NCBI GenBank assembly: GCA_946407705.1
Contig: CAMJPC010000002.1
Coordinates: 248,001 to 312,000, forward strand
DNA from: an uncultured Clostridia bacterium
GTDB taxonomy: Bacteria > Bacillota > Clostridia > Saccharofermentanales > Saccharofermentanaceae
DNA: 64,000 bases
Direction: 5' to 3'
This document shows positions 25,750 to 34,410 of the stretch, one piece after another. A model generated the notes under the pieces. That model made no database searches and had not been told where the DNA came from. It was given only the letters and a program-made list of their open reading frames with translations. The position numbers and the translations under genes are program-made. Every line of letters begins with the position of its first letter. The stretch's first letter is position 1.

Positions 25750-28296
25750 ATGTCTGAGAATAAAGAGAATAAGGCCATGGAAAACAACACTCCGATGCAG
25801 AGGCCCGGCTCGGCAGCCGCAATGACCCCTGAGATCAGCGAACCCAAGGAGAAGGAGAACGGAAACAAGGCTCCCCTCCAGGACATAGATTCGCCTTTCA
25901 AGGCTGCTCCCGTTTCGGAGGTTCCCGCAAAGGCCGAAGAGAACAAGCCCGCTGAAGCAAAAGCCGAGACGGCTGCAGCTGCAGCGCCCGAAGCTCCTTC
26001 CGGGAAAAAGTCCAAAAAGAGAAAGACCAACGACGCTTTCAAGGACATGACCGAGGAAGAGGCCGAAGAGGAGATCAGAAGGCAGCATAAGCGCCGCAAG
26101 AGAAGGACCATTACTCTCGTAGCCGTTATCGCAGTAATCGCGGCAGGGGCGATCCTTCTCCCTAACCTCCTCGGAATGATCGCTCCGAAGGTTGATGTTT
26201 CAGCAGTTAACGTCAACGAGAAGGTTCTCGATTACAAGGTCGCGAAAACAAATATCGTCAGGGATTTCACCGCTTCAGGCACACTTGCGGCCGGTGAGAC
26301 ATACGATGTTAAGATAGCGGGCGACATCGAAGTCGACGAGTTCTTTGTAAAGAACGGCGACGTCATCAGCAAGGGCGACAAGATCGCATCAGTATCCAGG
26401 GCATCGGTAATGTCTGCAATTGTTGATGTTCAGAACATGCTCAAGAAAGTCGACAAGAAACTCAACTCGATCAACTCTTCTGACGATGAGACTGTCATCA
26501 AGGCTGACTCAGATGCAAGAGTCAAGAAAGTATATGCAAAGAAGGGCGGCAACGTTGAGAGCACGATCACCAAGAACGGTGCGCTGATCCTTCTTTCCCT
26601 TGACGGCCTCATGGCATGCGACATCGACAAAACGGAGAACACCAAGCTCGGTGACTCCATCACCGTAGTTCTTTCCAACAAGACAAAGGTCGCCGGTTCC
26701 ATCATTGCGGTAAACACCGATTACGTTACATGCGCGATCTCCGACAAGAAAGCATCATACAAGGATAAGGTCACCGTACTCGATGCTTCAGGCAAACAGA
26801 TCGGCACTTCAGAACTCTACATTCACAGCGTTCTCCCCATCATCGCTTATGCGGGCAAGATCAAGAGCGTTTCGGTAAAGCTCAACCAGACCGTCGAAAA
26901 GGGCGATAAACTCCTTACTCTCACCGGCACAAAGTATTCCGGCGAGTTCAGCAACCTGATGTATAAGAGAAGCGTATTGGAAGATCAGATGCAGAAGCTT
27001 TTCGACCTCTATCAGACAGGCATCATATACGCGGACCACGACGGTGAGGTTGCCGGCATCAACGAAGGTGACGAGGAAGAAGAGGAAGAAGATACCGAGA
27101 AGACGGAGAAGCTCGCTTCCGCATCCAAGAAGCTGGGCAATCTCTCGATAAAGATCGATGACGCCAACGCAAATCCTCCCGAAGACAAGCAGGGTTCATC
27201 TGAATTCTTAAACTATGTTTTCGTTGTGGGCGGATTCAGCACTGAAGGCGGCAAGACAACTATCAACCTCAATTCGAACAAGGAAAGCGCTCCTTCAGAG
27301 CTCAAGATCGACGATTACACAAAGGCTCCCACGAACGTAAGTCTTTCAACTTACAAGTACACGATCTGGGAAAAGTATTCACCCGACGTATCGATCTATT
27401 CATACGACAGCACCAAGAAGCTCTGGTCCAAGGAAACCGTTGATAAGCTTGCTACGGGCGATACCGTGGTAATTACGATGACTGCATCAGGCGATGCCGT
27501 ATGGATCATCAGATACGCTGCCAAGTCTTCCGGCGGTGAAGGCGGTCAGGGTGGCCAGGGCGGCGAAGGCGGCCAGGGCGGCCAGGGTGGTCAAGGCGGT
27601 CAGGACCAGGGTGGCCAGGGCGGTCACGGCAACTGGGGCGGCAGAGGCGGAATCGACTGGAGCAAGATCTTCGGCGGCAGAGGCCGCGGCGGTTCATTCA
27701 GCGGATTCGGCGGAAGCTACGCAGGCATGACAGGTGCCGGCACAGGCGCAGCTACAGGTACGGGTGAGAAGAAAGAAGAAGAGACCTATGAGGTCGAAGA
27801 GACTCTCATCGCTTCCATCGTGAATCTCGATGAGATGTCCGTAACTCTTTCAGTTGACGAGCTCGATGTAATCAATATCAACTCCACGCAGGAGGTTACC
27901 GTTACCCTTGATGCCATTAAGGACAAGACATTCACCGGCAAGATCGTTTCCATCGATACCGAGGGTGTCAGGAGCGGCAACGGCAACGCCAAGTACAGCG
28001 TTAAGATCAAGCTCGAAAGGACCAACGAAATGCTCACGAACATGACTGCTTCCGTCCGTGCAAACATCAGCCGGGCAGAAGTCCTCAGCGTTCCTGCAGA
28101 GGCCCTAATCGAAAAGAACAACAGGACATTCGTTTACACCTCCTATGACAAGGAGAAGGACGAGCTGTCAGGCGAAGTCGAGATCAAGACCGGCATATCC
28201 GACGGTAAGAACGTGGAGATTCTCTCCGGCCTCAACGAAGGTGACTCGATCTGGTACAAGTACGCAGACGGTCTCGTCTACAAGTTCGTAAGATAA
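25750..28296 (+). CDS. HlyD-type adaptor protein with cytoplasmic extension and Gly-rich insert (second of two)
   Basis: 848 residues, unusually long. A charged, Ala/Glu/Lys-rich cytoplasmic region of about 115 residues precedes a single transmembrane helix (TLVAVIAVIAAGAILL). Lipoyl-like and barrel segments then align with the first adaptor (VEKGDKLLTLTGTKYSGEFSN, SVPAEALIEKNNRTFVYTSYD). About 120 extra residues plus a (GGQGGQGG)n / GGRGRGGSF stretch at about 595-665 interrupt it. RBS AAGGAGG precedes ATG 25750, 11 nt after the permease stop. It appears to be a diverged duplicate of the first adaptor in the same operon. Confidence 0.88.
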   Translation: MSENKENKAMENNTPMQRPGSAAAMTPEISEPKEKENGNKAPLQDIDSPFKAAPVSEVPAKAEENKPAEAKAETAAAAAPEAPSGKKSKKRKTNDAFKDMTEEEAEEEIRRQHKRRKRRTITLVAVIAVIAAGAILLPNLLGMIAPKVDVSAVNVNEKVLDYKVAKTNIVRDFTASGTLAAGETYDVKIAGDIEVDEFFVKNGDVISKGDKIASVSRASVMSAIVDVQNMLKKVDKKLNSINSSDDETVIKADSDARVKKVYAKKGGNVESTITKNGALILLSLDGLMACDIDKTENTKLGDSITVVLSNKTKVAGSIIAVNTDYVTCAISDKKASYKDKVTVLDASGKQIGTSELYIHSVLPIIAYAGKIKSVSVKLNQTVEKGDKLLTLTGTKYSGEFSNLMYKRSVLEDQMQKLFDLYQTGIIYADHDGEVAGINEGDEEEEEEDTEKTEKLASASKKLGNLSIKIDDANANPPEDKQGSSEFLNYVFVVGGFSTEGGKTTINLNSNKESAPSELKIDDYTKAPTNVSLSTYKYTIWEKYSPDVSIYSYDSTKKLWSKETVDKLATGDTVVITMTASGDAVWIIRYAAKSSGGEGGQGGQGGEGGQGGQGGQGGQDQGGQGGHGNWGGRGGIDWSKIFGGRGRGGSFSGFGGSYAGMTGAGTGAATGTGEKKEEETYEVEETLIASIVNLDEMSVTLSVDELDVININSTQEVTVTLDAIKDKTFTGKIVSIDTEGVRSGNGNAKYSVKIKLERTNEMLTNMTASVRANISRAEVLSVPAEALIEKNNRTFVYTSYDKEKDELSGEVEIKTGISDGKNVEILSGLNEGDSIWYKYADGLVYKFVR

Positions 28297-28323
28297 CGGC
28301 CAAAACGCCGGACAATTACTTTA

Positions 28324-28355
28324 AAGGGCTGATCCCATCCGGGGTCAGCCCTTTT
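28324..28355 (+). terminator. Intrinsic terminator of the ABC export operon
   Basis: AAGGGCTGA and TCAGCCCTT arms with an inner CCC/GGG extension, followed by TTTTTCTTT on the plus strand. It closes the adaptor-ATPase-permease-adaptor operon 28 nt after its last stop. Confidence 0.92.
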
Positions 28356-28383
28356 TCTTTAGTGTCGCATTAAAGCTTGCCGA

Positions 28384-28986
28384 TCAGTTTTCGGCTGTCT
28401 TCAGCTTATCCGTTAACATGACGCCCCAGGTTACGAGGGTGGCCATCTGCAGGAAATCAGCGCAGAGGAATATGACGGTGAAAGGACCTTCAACACCTGC
28501 AGCCGCGAGGTTCAGTACATCTGATACAAGCCAGAAGAACACGCAGCTGATCACGGCGATCTTCGTGAAGATATATGCTTCGCTACTCAGCGTCCCGCGA
28601 ATGATTATCGCGATCAGCATGATGTAGAAAAATATCAGAAAGACCGTAGCCACGAGCGGAAGACCCGAGAGCATGCTGTCACTTAATCTGCGGAAATGAA
28701 GGAATACTTCAAATACCTGCGGAACTATGTTGAGAAGGAACCCTCCGATCAGGAGAGCGTTCTTTCTCTGGTTCCAGATACCCACGATGATCATGGTATC
28801 CGCGATTATCCTGAGACAGTTCGCAAGGAAATCCGTGCTGTCGAGATTAAGTGCGGAAAGACCGCCTCTTGATCTGACCGTGTCATACAAAAGAACAAGG
28901 AACATTACGACGGATACCATATAGGTGATGAATACCACCCTCAGGATCTTGTCCTTCTTCGTATTTTCAGTTATCGCCTCGGTCAT
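28384..28986 (-). CDS. Hypothetical multipass membrane protein
   Basis: 200 residues with about six hydrophobic helices (for example VVFITYMVSVVMFLVLLY and FLIFFYIMLIAIIIRG) and short polar loops. There is no motif that I recognise. It lies 75 nt after the histidine kinase stop in the same orientation, so it may be the third gene of the two-component operon. The paralogous kinase at 61708 is likewise followed by a small membrane-anchored protein of unrelated sequence. Confidence 0.7.
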   Translation of the reverse strand: MTEAITENTKKDKILRVVFITYMVSVVMFLVLLYDTVRSRGGLSALNLDSTDFLANCLRIIADTMIIVGIWNQRKNALLIGGFLLNIVPQVFEVFLHFRRLSDSMLSGLPLVATVFLIFFYIMLIAIIIRGTLSSEAYIFTKIAVISCVFFWLVSDVLNLAAAGVEGPFTVIFLCADFLQMATLVTWGVMLTDKLKTAEN

Positions 28987-29061
28987 ACGCCCCTCCAGTC
29001 TGACAAGGTGAAATACTCTGTGTTAATACATTATACTTCATCCGGGGGCATAAAACGCTCA

Positions 29062-30672
29062 CTAATTCTTAAACTTGACCCTTGCTTTGAACGATCCGTC
29101 CTCCGACTTTAACTCGAGCCTGTATCCCAATATGTTCAGATTGTTGTCCGCGATCGAGAGTCCCAGTCCGGTGCCCTTGTCGCTCCTGGAATCAGAGCCT
29201 TTGACGAACGGCTTCTTGAGAGAATCCGCATCGGCATATTTCTCCGGTGTTTTGTTAGAGATCAGAAGTCCGCCGTCATCGATTGTGATCTCAACAGCAC
29301 TTCCCTTCTCGCCGTATCTGTCGCAGTTGGACAAAAGGTTATCAACGGCCTGCTTGAAAAGTTTCCGGTCTGTCTTTATCTTCACCTGCCCGCCGCTGAT
29401 ATTGGTCTTAAGGTCAGGGAACTGTTTAAGACTTTCCGTCACGAGCTCCATGACATTAACTTCCTCAGCAGTAATGTCGATGCTGCCCGATTCACTCCTG
29501 GAAAGCGCGAGGATGTCTTCTACCATGTGGTCCATTGCGCTTATCTTCTCGCTTATCTTGCGCGAATATTCATTCGTTTTATCAGCGTCGCCCGCTACGG
29601 ATTCCATGCTCTCCGCATATGCCGCAATGGCCGCCATCGGGGTCTTGAGATCGTGCGCCATCGCCTCCGTCGTCTTTGTCCTGTACTCAAAGATCTTCCA
29701 GATGGTCTTGTCCTTCTGGTACTTGATGAACGAGACGATCAAGGTCACTATGACAGCCAATATGAAAGATAGGATCAGGATGCATGTGCTTGTCACCGGA
29801 GCAAGCTCAAAGGCTGACCTGCTGTAAGGGATTTCACTGTATCCGACATACCAGGGTTTGCCGTAGACATCTTTGGACGGATCATCATGATCGAAATCAA
29901 AACCCTGAAGATCCCATGGATTGCCGCGTTCGTCAGGTATTATGAATGAATCGACATCTTTTGACGTTTTTTCCGGTGCGACTCTGTAGAGCAGATTAAG
30001 ATTAAAAACCGAATAACCGCTCTCTACTTTTTCGTATCCTTTGGTATCTTTTGGCGTGCAGTCCACATCATATTCTTTTCCCGATTCCGTGATATGCACT
30101 ACTCCCGGAATAAATGTATGGGTCTCCCAGTTAACATACGCATTCTCGAGATAGTAATTTCTTGCCTTGTATCCGAATGTGTTATACGCAATTAAGTAAA
30201 CGATCTCATACTGGTTTTTACTTCCCCACTGATTAAATTTCCTGATATCAAATCTGCCGTCCATATATTCATTGACGGGATCAAGATAAGACACGTCCTC
30301 TATGAAGAATATCTTTCTTGTTCCCTCACCCAGCAATACGGCAGCCGTATCCCCGACTTTAATGGTCTCAGATCCGATATGAACTTCAGCATAGTTGTCT
30401 TCGACCATCTGATAGATGGACATTGCCAGTTTCAGTTCATCGAGAGCTTTTTCGTAATCCTCACCTTTTTGTTTTGCTTCATATAAAAGTCTGGCATACG
30501 TTCCGACTTTGTTGCGGTAGGCCTCGTTGTAGTTTTTCGAATTTACGTATCCGCCCATCAACTCGACCGTTATCCCGCCGATGATCATGAATATCACAAA
30601 GAAAACCACAAACCTGGCTGCAAATATTTTGCTGAACTTGGGCTTTGTTATTGCATTCTTTACCTTAGCCAT
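29062..30672 (-). CDS. Sensor histidine kinase (two-component system 1)
   Basis: 536 residues. Transmembrane helices lie at about 18-38 and 293-316, enclosing a ~250-residue extracytoplasmic sensor with no recognised fold. The dimerisation/phosphoacceptor box TTEAMAHDLKTPM places the phosphorylated His at 340. The ATPase domain has N-box DNLLSNCDRYGEKG, G1 FVKGSDSRSDKGTGLGLSIADNN and a complete C-terminus. There is no obvious HAMP domain. It is encoded 21 nt after its response regulator. The kinase at 61708 is a clear paralogue, with the same N-terminus (TKPKFSKIFAARF vs TEPKFGRIFAVRF), sensor landmarks (VSYLDPVNEYM vs MSYLDPVNGYM) and core. Confidence 0.93.
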   Translation of the reverse strand: MAKVKNAITKPKFSKIFAARFVVFFVIFMIIGGITVELMGGYVNSKNYNEAYRNKVGTYARLLYEAKQKGEDYEKALDELKLAMSIYQMVEDNYAEVHIGSETIKVGDTAAVLLGEGTRKIFFIEDVSYLDPVNEYMDGRFDIRKFNQWGSKNQYEIVYLIAYNTFGYKARNYYLENAYVNWETHTFIPGVVHITESGKEYDVDCTPKDTKGYEKVESGYSVFNLNLLYRVAPEKTSKDVDSFIIPDERGNPWDLQGFDFDHDDPSKDVYGKPWYVGYSEIPYSRSAFELAPVTSTCILILSFILAVIVTLIVSFIKYQKDKTIWKIFEYRTKTTEAMAHDLKTPMAAIAAYAESMESVAGDADKTNEYSRKISEKISAMDHMVEDILALSRSESGSIDITAEEVNVMELVTESLKQFPDLKTNISGGQVKIKTDRKLFKQAVDNLLSNCDRYGEKGSAVEITIDDGGLLISNKTPEKYADADSLKKPFVKGSDSRSDKGTGLGLSIADNNLNILGYRLELKSEDGSFKARVKFKN

Positions 30673-30693
30673 ACTTAACCTCCTAACCGAAGA

Positions 30694-31362
30694 TCACACG
30701 ATCTTGTAGCCGCCTCCGATGACCGTCTTTATTGCTTCCCCGGGCTTGCCCAGGTTCTTCCTGAGCTTCTTGATGTGGTTATCGACGACTCTGTCAGAAC
30801 CGTCAAAACCGATACCCCACACGAGGTCTAGCAGCCTCTCTCTTCCGAGTACCATACCCTTGTTTTCCATAAGGACCTTGAGAAGAAAGTATTCCTTGGG
30901 AGCAAGAATGATCTTTTTACCCTCAGCTTCAACTTCCATGCGCATCGGATAGAGCTTGATCCCGCTGCACTCAAGCACGATCTCCTTCTGAAGTCCCGTG
31001 TCCGTCCTGTTTAGGAGCGCCAGGCATTTTGCGTACAGCACCTTGAGCGAAAAGGGCTTGACCATGTATTCGTCCGCGCCGATCTCGTAGCCTTTGAGGA
31101 TGTTGCTCTCATTTGCGAGCGCCGTCAGGAAAACGATGGGGCATTTGCTTTTCGAGCGTAGGGCCTTGCACACGTCAAAGCCGCTCGCACCCGGGAGCAT
31201 GATGTCCAGAATCGCGATGTCGTAATCGTTCGAGCCTATAAGGTTAAGTGCGGTATTGCCGTCAGAAGCGGTGTCAACGTCAAACGATCCCTTGCTCTCG
31301 AAAAAGCCGGCAACAAGCGAAAGAAGCTCTTGGGCATCTTCGACTATCAGGATCCTTGCCAT
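30694..31362 (-). CDS. OmpR/PhoB-type response regulator (two-component system 1)
   Basis: 222 residues. The receiver domain has acidic ED (residues 8-9), phosphoacceptor Asp53 in AILDIMLPG, Thr in FLTAL and Lys in EYMVKPF. The winged-helix output domain contains LAPKEYFLLKVLMENKG, VVDNHIKKLRKNLG and the C-terminal VIGGGYKIV. It should be activated by the downstream kinase. A TATAAT on the minus strand at about 31393 precedes the gene, so it may have its own promoter as well as read-through from the serine hydrolase. It is very similar to the partial regulator at 63398. Confidence 0.95.
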   Translation of the reverse strand: MARILIVEDAQELLSLVAGFFESKGSFDVDTASDGNTALNLIGSNDYDIAILDIMLPGASGFDVCKALRSKSKCPIVFLTALANESNILKGYEIGADEYMVKPFSLKVLYAKCLALLNRTDTGLQKEIVLECSGIKLYPMRMEVEAEGKKIILAPKEYFLLKVLMENKGMVLGRERLLDLVWGIGFDGSDRVVDNHIKKLRKNLGKPGEAIKTVIGGGYKIV

Positions 31363-31407
31363 TTTGAACGCCTCCCCAACGCAATACTACCAACCATTAT
31401 AGACTAA

Positions 31408-33069
31408 CTATTCAAAACATTTTTCGAACTCTTCTGCCGTTCTGTTCTTCGGGAAGCTGATGCTCATAAAAAGGATCACGTCGTCATCGATCTTCCTTGC
31501 GTAGTAACAGACGTGCATGTCTCCGATACTGATAACGGTCTCAGCCTTAAGATATTCCTGTCCGCCGAGTTTGATCTTCCCTCTGCTTATCTCATCCTGC
31601 GTTCCGCCTGCTTCCTTAACGCCGAATCTATTGAACGCAATGTAATCCGTGAGGAGCTTATCCTCGTTATATGCGGGGTCTCCGGGCATTGCCTGCTTGC
31701 TATTGAAAAAACTGAATTCTACGCAGATGCCTGTTGCCTCTTCCCAGAAAGAAGCGTCATAAGCCTGGGCTTTCAGCATCGTCTTATCCTTCTTGGTCTC
31801 TGCAAAAGAGATTCCCATGTTCTTTCTCTGTGCAAGTTCCTTCTCGGGATCCTGTGTAAATCCTTCCGGAACGTTAAATCTGATCTTTGCATACTCATTT
31901 ACATAGATTCCGTCATTAAATGTGCCCTTCGCATAACGAGTACCTGCCATCGGATCGTCGCTGTCAGCTTGAGATACAGCGCCTCTTCTCTCAAGCTTTA
32001 TCACATAGATATGCCCGAATTCCTCCGAATTGATGATCTTGTTGTTTGACATGCAGGTAAAAGACGAGCCGCTGTGCGAATAGCCTTTTTCATCCTTCAT
32101 AAGTCCGCAGCAGTAACCGTTCTGTTCTTTAAGAAGCGTCTCCATCGAAGTCTTGTTAAGAAGTTTTCCTCCGAAGAGCGCGCGGTCGAATCTGACCATG
32201 TCGGAAATGCACGAATGTATTCCGCCGTCTCCTCTGGAATTGTTCGGGCATGCGGGGAAACCATCCTTATCGGTAAAACCGTATTTCACGAGCTCTTCGT
32301 AATCGGCGGGCTTATAAGTCATGTCGCCTGATGACATCGATGTCGTCTTCTTCATGCCGCACTTATCGAAAATGTTTTTCTTTACATAGTCACAGTATTT
32401 CATTCCCGAGAGCTTCTCGATGATGAACGCAAGAAGACGGTAATTCGTATTGCTGTATTCGTATGAAGAGCCGGGTTCAAACGCCAAAGGTGCCTTGTAT
32501 AACGCAGCCAGGAACTGCTCATCCGTAACCTTGTCGAGATAGATGTCAGAAAGCATCTTATCCGCCGCTTCCGCGCCTGAGATGTTCCAGAAAGGATCCG
32601 GGTTGTTACAGTAATCGGGAATGCCCGAACTCATGTGAAGCAGGTGATCTATAGTGATCTTTTTGCCTGTCTCATACTCAGGAAAATACTTGTTGATAGT
32701 ATCATCAAGCTTCAGCTTCCCTTTCTCCGCAAGCTGCAGGATACTTACAGCAGTGAACGTTTTACTTACCGACGCGATGTCGAAAACGGTATCCTGCGAT
32801 TCAAGCGTCTTGCCGTCTTTTTCGAATTCTTTTTCGGCATACAGATAGACGATGTCCTTATCCGTTGCAACAACATATGTGCCGGTCAATGAATCATCGG
32901 CATATTCGTCAAGGACTGCCTTGTATTTCGCATCAGGATTAGACCATGCTCTTTGCGGTTCCGTAAGCGTGATTCCTTCAAATGCATCCTTTGCGCTGCA
33001 TGATCCAAACGACAGAAGCATCGACGTTGCCATCATTGCGGAAACTGCTTTCTTCAGTAATGATCCCAT
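31408..33069 (-). CDS. Lipoprotein serine hydrolase (class C beta-lactamase/DD-peptidase fold)
   Basis: 553 residues. The N-terminus is a lipoprotein signal (AMMATSMLLSFGSC, Cys24). The beta-lactamase-type domain has SxxK at Ser100-Lys103 (FDIASVSKTF), Y-S-N at 205-207 (SSYEYSNTNY) and an HSGS box taking the place of KTG (GYSHSGSSF). A ~170-residue C-terminal domain follows (from about 380), beta-rich and without a recognised family. It should be outside the membrane, acting on peptidoglycan stems, D-amino-acid peptides or esters. A terminator-like hairpin lies immediately before the start codon. It may be co-transcribed with the response regulator 46 nt downstream. Confidence 0.88.
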   Translation of the reverse strand: MGSLLKKAVSAMMATSMLLSFGSCSAKDAFEGITLTEPQRAWSNPDAKYKAVLDEYADDSLTGTYVVATDKDIVYLYAEKEFEKDGKTLESQDTVFDIASVSKTFTAVSILQLAEKGKLKLDDTINKYFPEYETGKKITIDHLLHMSSGIPDYCNNPDPFWNISGAEAADKMLSDIYLDKVTDEQFLAALYKAPLAFEPGSSYEYSNTNYRLLAFIIEKLSGMKYCDYVKKNIFDKCGMKKTTSMSSGDMTYKPADYEELVKYGFTDKDGFPACPNNSRGDGGIHSCISDMVRFDRALFGGKLLNKTSMETLLKEQNGYCCGLMKDEKGYSHSGSSFTCMSNNKIINSEEFGHIYVIKLERRGAVSQADSDDPMAGTRYAKGTFNDGIYVNEYAKIRFNVPEGFTQDPEKELAQRKNMGISFAETKKDKTMLKAQAYDASFWEEATGICVEFSFFNSKQAMPGDPAYNEDKLLTDYIAFNRFGVKEAGGTQDEISRGKIKLGGQEYLKAETVISIGDMHVCYYARKIDDDVILFMSISFPKNRTAEEFEKCFE

Positions 33070-33112
33070 AAAAAACCCCCATAACCGTTCAGCTTAAGAA
33101 CGATTATAGGGG
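33070..33112 (-). terminator. Terminator-like hairpin directly before the serine hydrolase start
   Basis: On the minus strand a 15-pair stem (CCCCTATAATCGTTC with GAACGGTTATGGGGG, two G-U pairs, loop TTAAGCT) is followed by TTTTTT and then the ATG at 33069. It could end transcripts from the upstream small membrane protein. The only SD-like bases for the hydrolase (GGGGG) are inside its 3' arm. A TATAAT at the 5' arm could instead be a -10 box. Confidence 0.7.
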
Positions 33113-33161
33113 TCTCATGTGTTCTTCAGATATCCAACCCGTTACATTAAACGGTAAAGAT

Positions 33162-33491
33162 TTAATACTTCGGATGTATCCCTTTCGATACGATCAGGAT
33201 CACCATAAACATAACGGCGGATGCTATCGTGGCGACAAGCCTCGTGATCTTGACGGCGTTGTTCCTGACTCCGGCTATTATCATGATGCCCGTAATCACG
33301 CTGACTGCAGCGAAAAAGATCTGAAGGTAGAGCATCCATCTTTTGTCGGCAACATCCAGTCTGTCCAAAGGACTTCTCTGCCACGTTCTGACGGAACCGT
33401 CAGCCATATGCGCCTTATCGGTATACAGGTCAAGGTTAAGGATGACGAAAAACGCCACATTTAGGATTATTGAGATAATACTCAGTACCAT
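33162..33491 (-). CDS. Hypothetical small membrane protein
   Basis: 109 residues with three hydrophobic helices (MVLSIISIILNVAFFVILNL; LQIFFAAVSVITGIMIIAG; LVATIASAVMFMVILIVSKG) separated by a polar loop of about 30 residues. The family is not recognised. It follows the Thr/Glu-rich lipoprotein gene by 29 nt in the same orientation and is followed by the hairpin at 33070-33112. Confidence 0.6.
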   Translation of the reverse strand: MVLSIISIILNVAFFVILNLDLYTDKAHMADGSVRTWQRSPLDRLDVADKRWMLYLQIFFAAVSVITGIMIIAGVRNNAVKITRLVATIASAVMFMVILIVSKGIHPKY

Positions 33492-33520
33492 ACCTTAACC
33501 CCACCCTGTGTTATTGACGA

Positions 33521-34405
33521 TCAGTACGTTGATGAGAAGTCGATGTTTACGCTCTGTCCGGGAGTCTTCATCTTACGGATCAGGAAGCACTTCTTGCCCT
33601 TGGTGTTCATGTAAGGAACCGCGGAATTGATCGACTTTGAAGCGATCGCGGTGTTGTACATCTTCTTGGTAGCAGCGGACTTATCGCTCTTCAGGATATT
33701 GTTATTCCAGTACTTCTTGACGGAAGCCTTTACCTTCGAATTGAAGGAGGAACTTGATACGCCGATAAGCTTCAGCATCTGTGATTTAGTAAGCTTCTTT
33801 CCGGTCTCTCTCGAGACGTTGTAGACATACTTTTCAGAACCTTCCTTACCCGCGTCAAGCTGGACCGCAACGATGATCGAGACGTACTTCTTACCGATGT
33901 AGTAAGAATAGGAGACAACGCTGTCGTTCTTCTTTGCGATCGAACTGAACTTCTTTGAGATCTCCTTATTGATGGCGGTCGTGCTCACGCCCTTTATCGT
34001 TACCTTAGGATACTTCGTGGTGAATTTTCCGTAGCCGGTAACCGAGAAAGTCCTCTTGTAAGCATTGGTTACGGTAGTCTTTCCGATCGGCTTTGCAGTA
34101 GGCTTGGCAGTCGTCTCGCTAGTCTCTGTCGGATCGGTCTCGGTAACCTTTGATGCGGAAGTGGACTCTTCAGGTGCGGCCTTACTCTCTGAAGTCTCTT
34201 CACTTGTCTCTTCAGAAGTCTCTTCGGTAGTGGTTTCCTCTGTCAATTCAGTTGTCGTCTCTGACTCGGAAGGCACCGTTGCCTGCGTCGCCGTTGTAGG
34301 CATTGTCGTGCTGGCAAAAGGCTCAAAGCCTCCCTTGCCTGTGCATGCTGCCATCGAAAACAATGTGCATGATGCCATGAGCACCGCCAGTATCTTCTTA
34401 TTCAT
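33521..34405 (-). CDS. Thr/Glu-rich lipoprotein, DUF3298-like C-terminal region
   Basis: 294 residues. The lipobox is FSMAAC (Cys21). A Thr/Ser/Glu-rich linker (about 30-115, e.g. TTTEETSEETSEETSES) leads to a basic beta/alpha domain (KRTFSVTGYGKFTTKYPKVT, then NVSRETGKKLTKSQMLKLIG). The ETGK-L-T pattern recalls the RsiV/DUF3298 family; this assignment is tentative. It should be anchored to the outer face of the membrane with a wall-spanning spacer. The gene lies five nt after the C-GCAxxG-C-C protein gene, with RBS GAGGTG overlapping that gene's stop, so the two are coupled. Confidence 0.7.
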   Translation of the reverse strand: MNKKILAVLMASCTLFSMAACTGKGGFEPFASTTMPTTATQATVPSESETTTELTEETTTEETSEETSEETSESKAAPEESTSASKVTETDPTETSETTAKPTAKPIGKTTVTNAYKRTFSVTGYGKFTTKYPKVTIKGVSTTAINKEISKKFSSIAKKNDSVVSYSYYIGKKYVSIIVAVQLDAGKEGSEKYVYNVSRETGKKLTKSQMLKLIGVSSSSFNSKVKASVKKYWNNNILKSDKSAATKKMYNTAIASKSINSAVPYMNTKGKKCFLIRKMKTPGQSVNIDFSSTY

Positions 34406-34410
34406 TTAAA

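Noticed and set aside
22111..28296. The HlyD-type operon as exporter of the double-glycine peptide
   Set aside because: Its ATPase is a MacB/LolD type with no C39 peptidase domain, and the loci are 12 kb apart.
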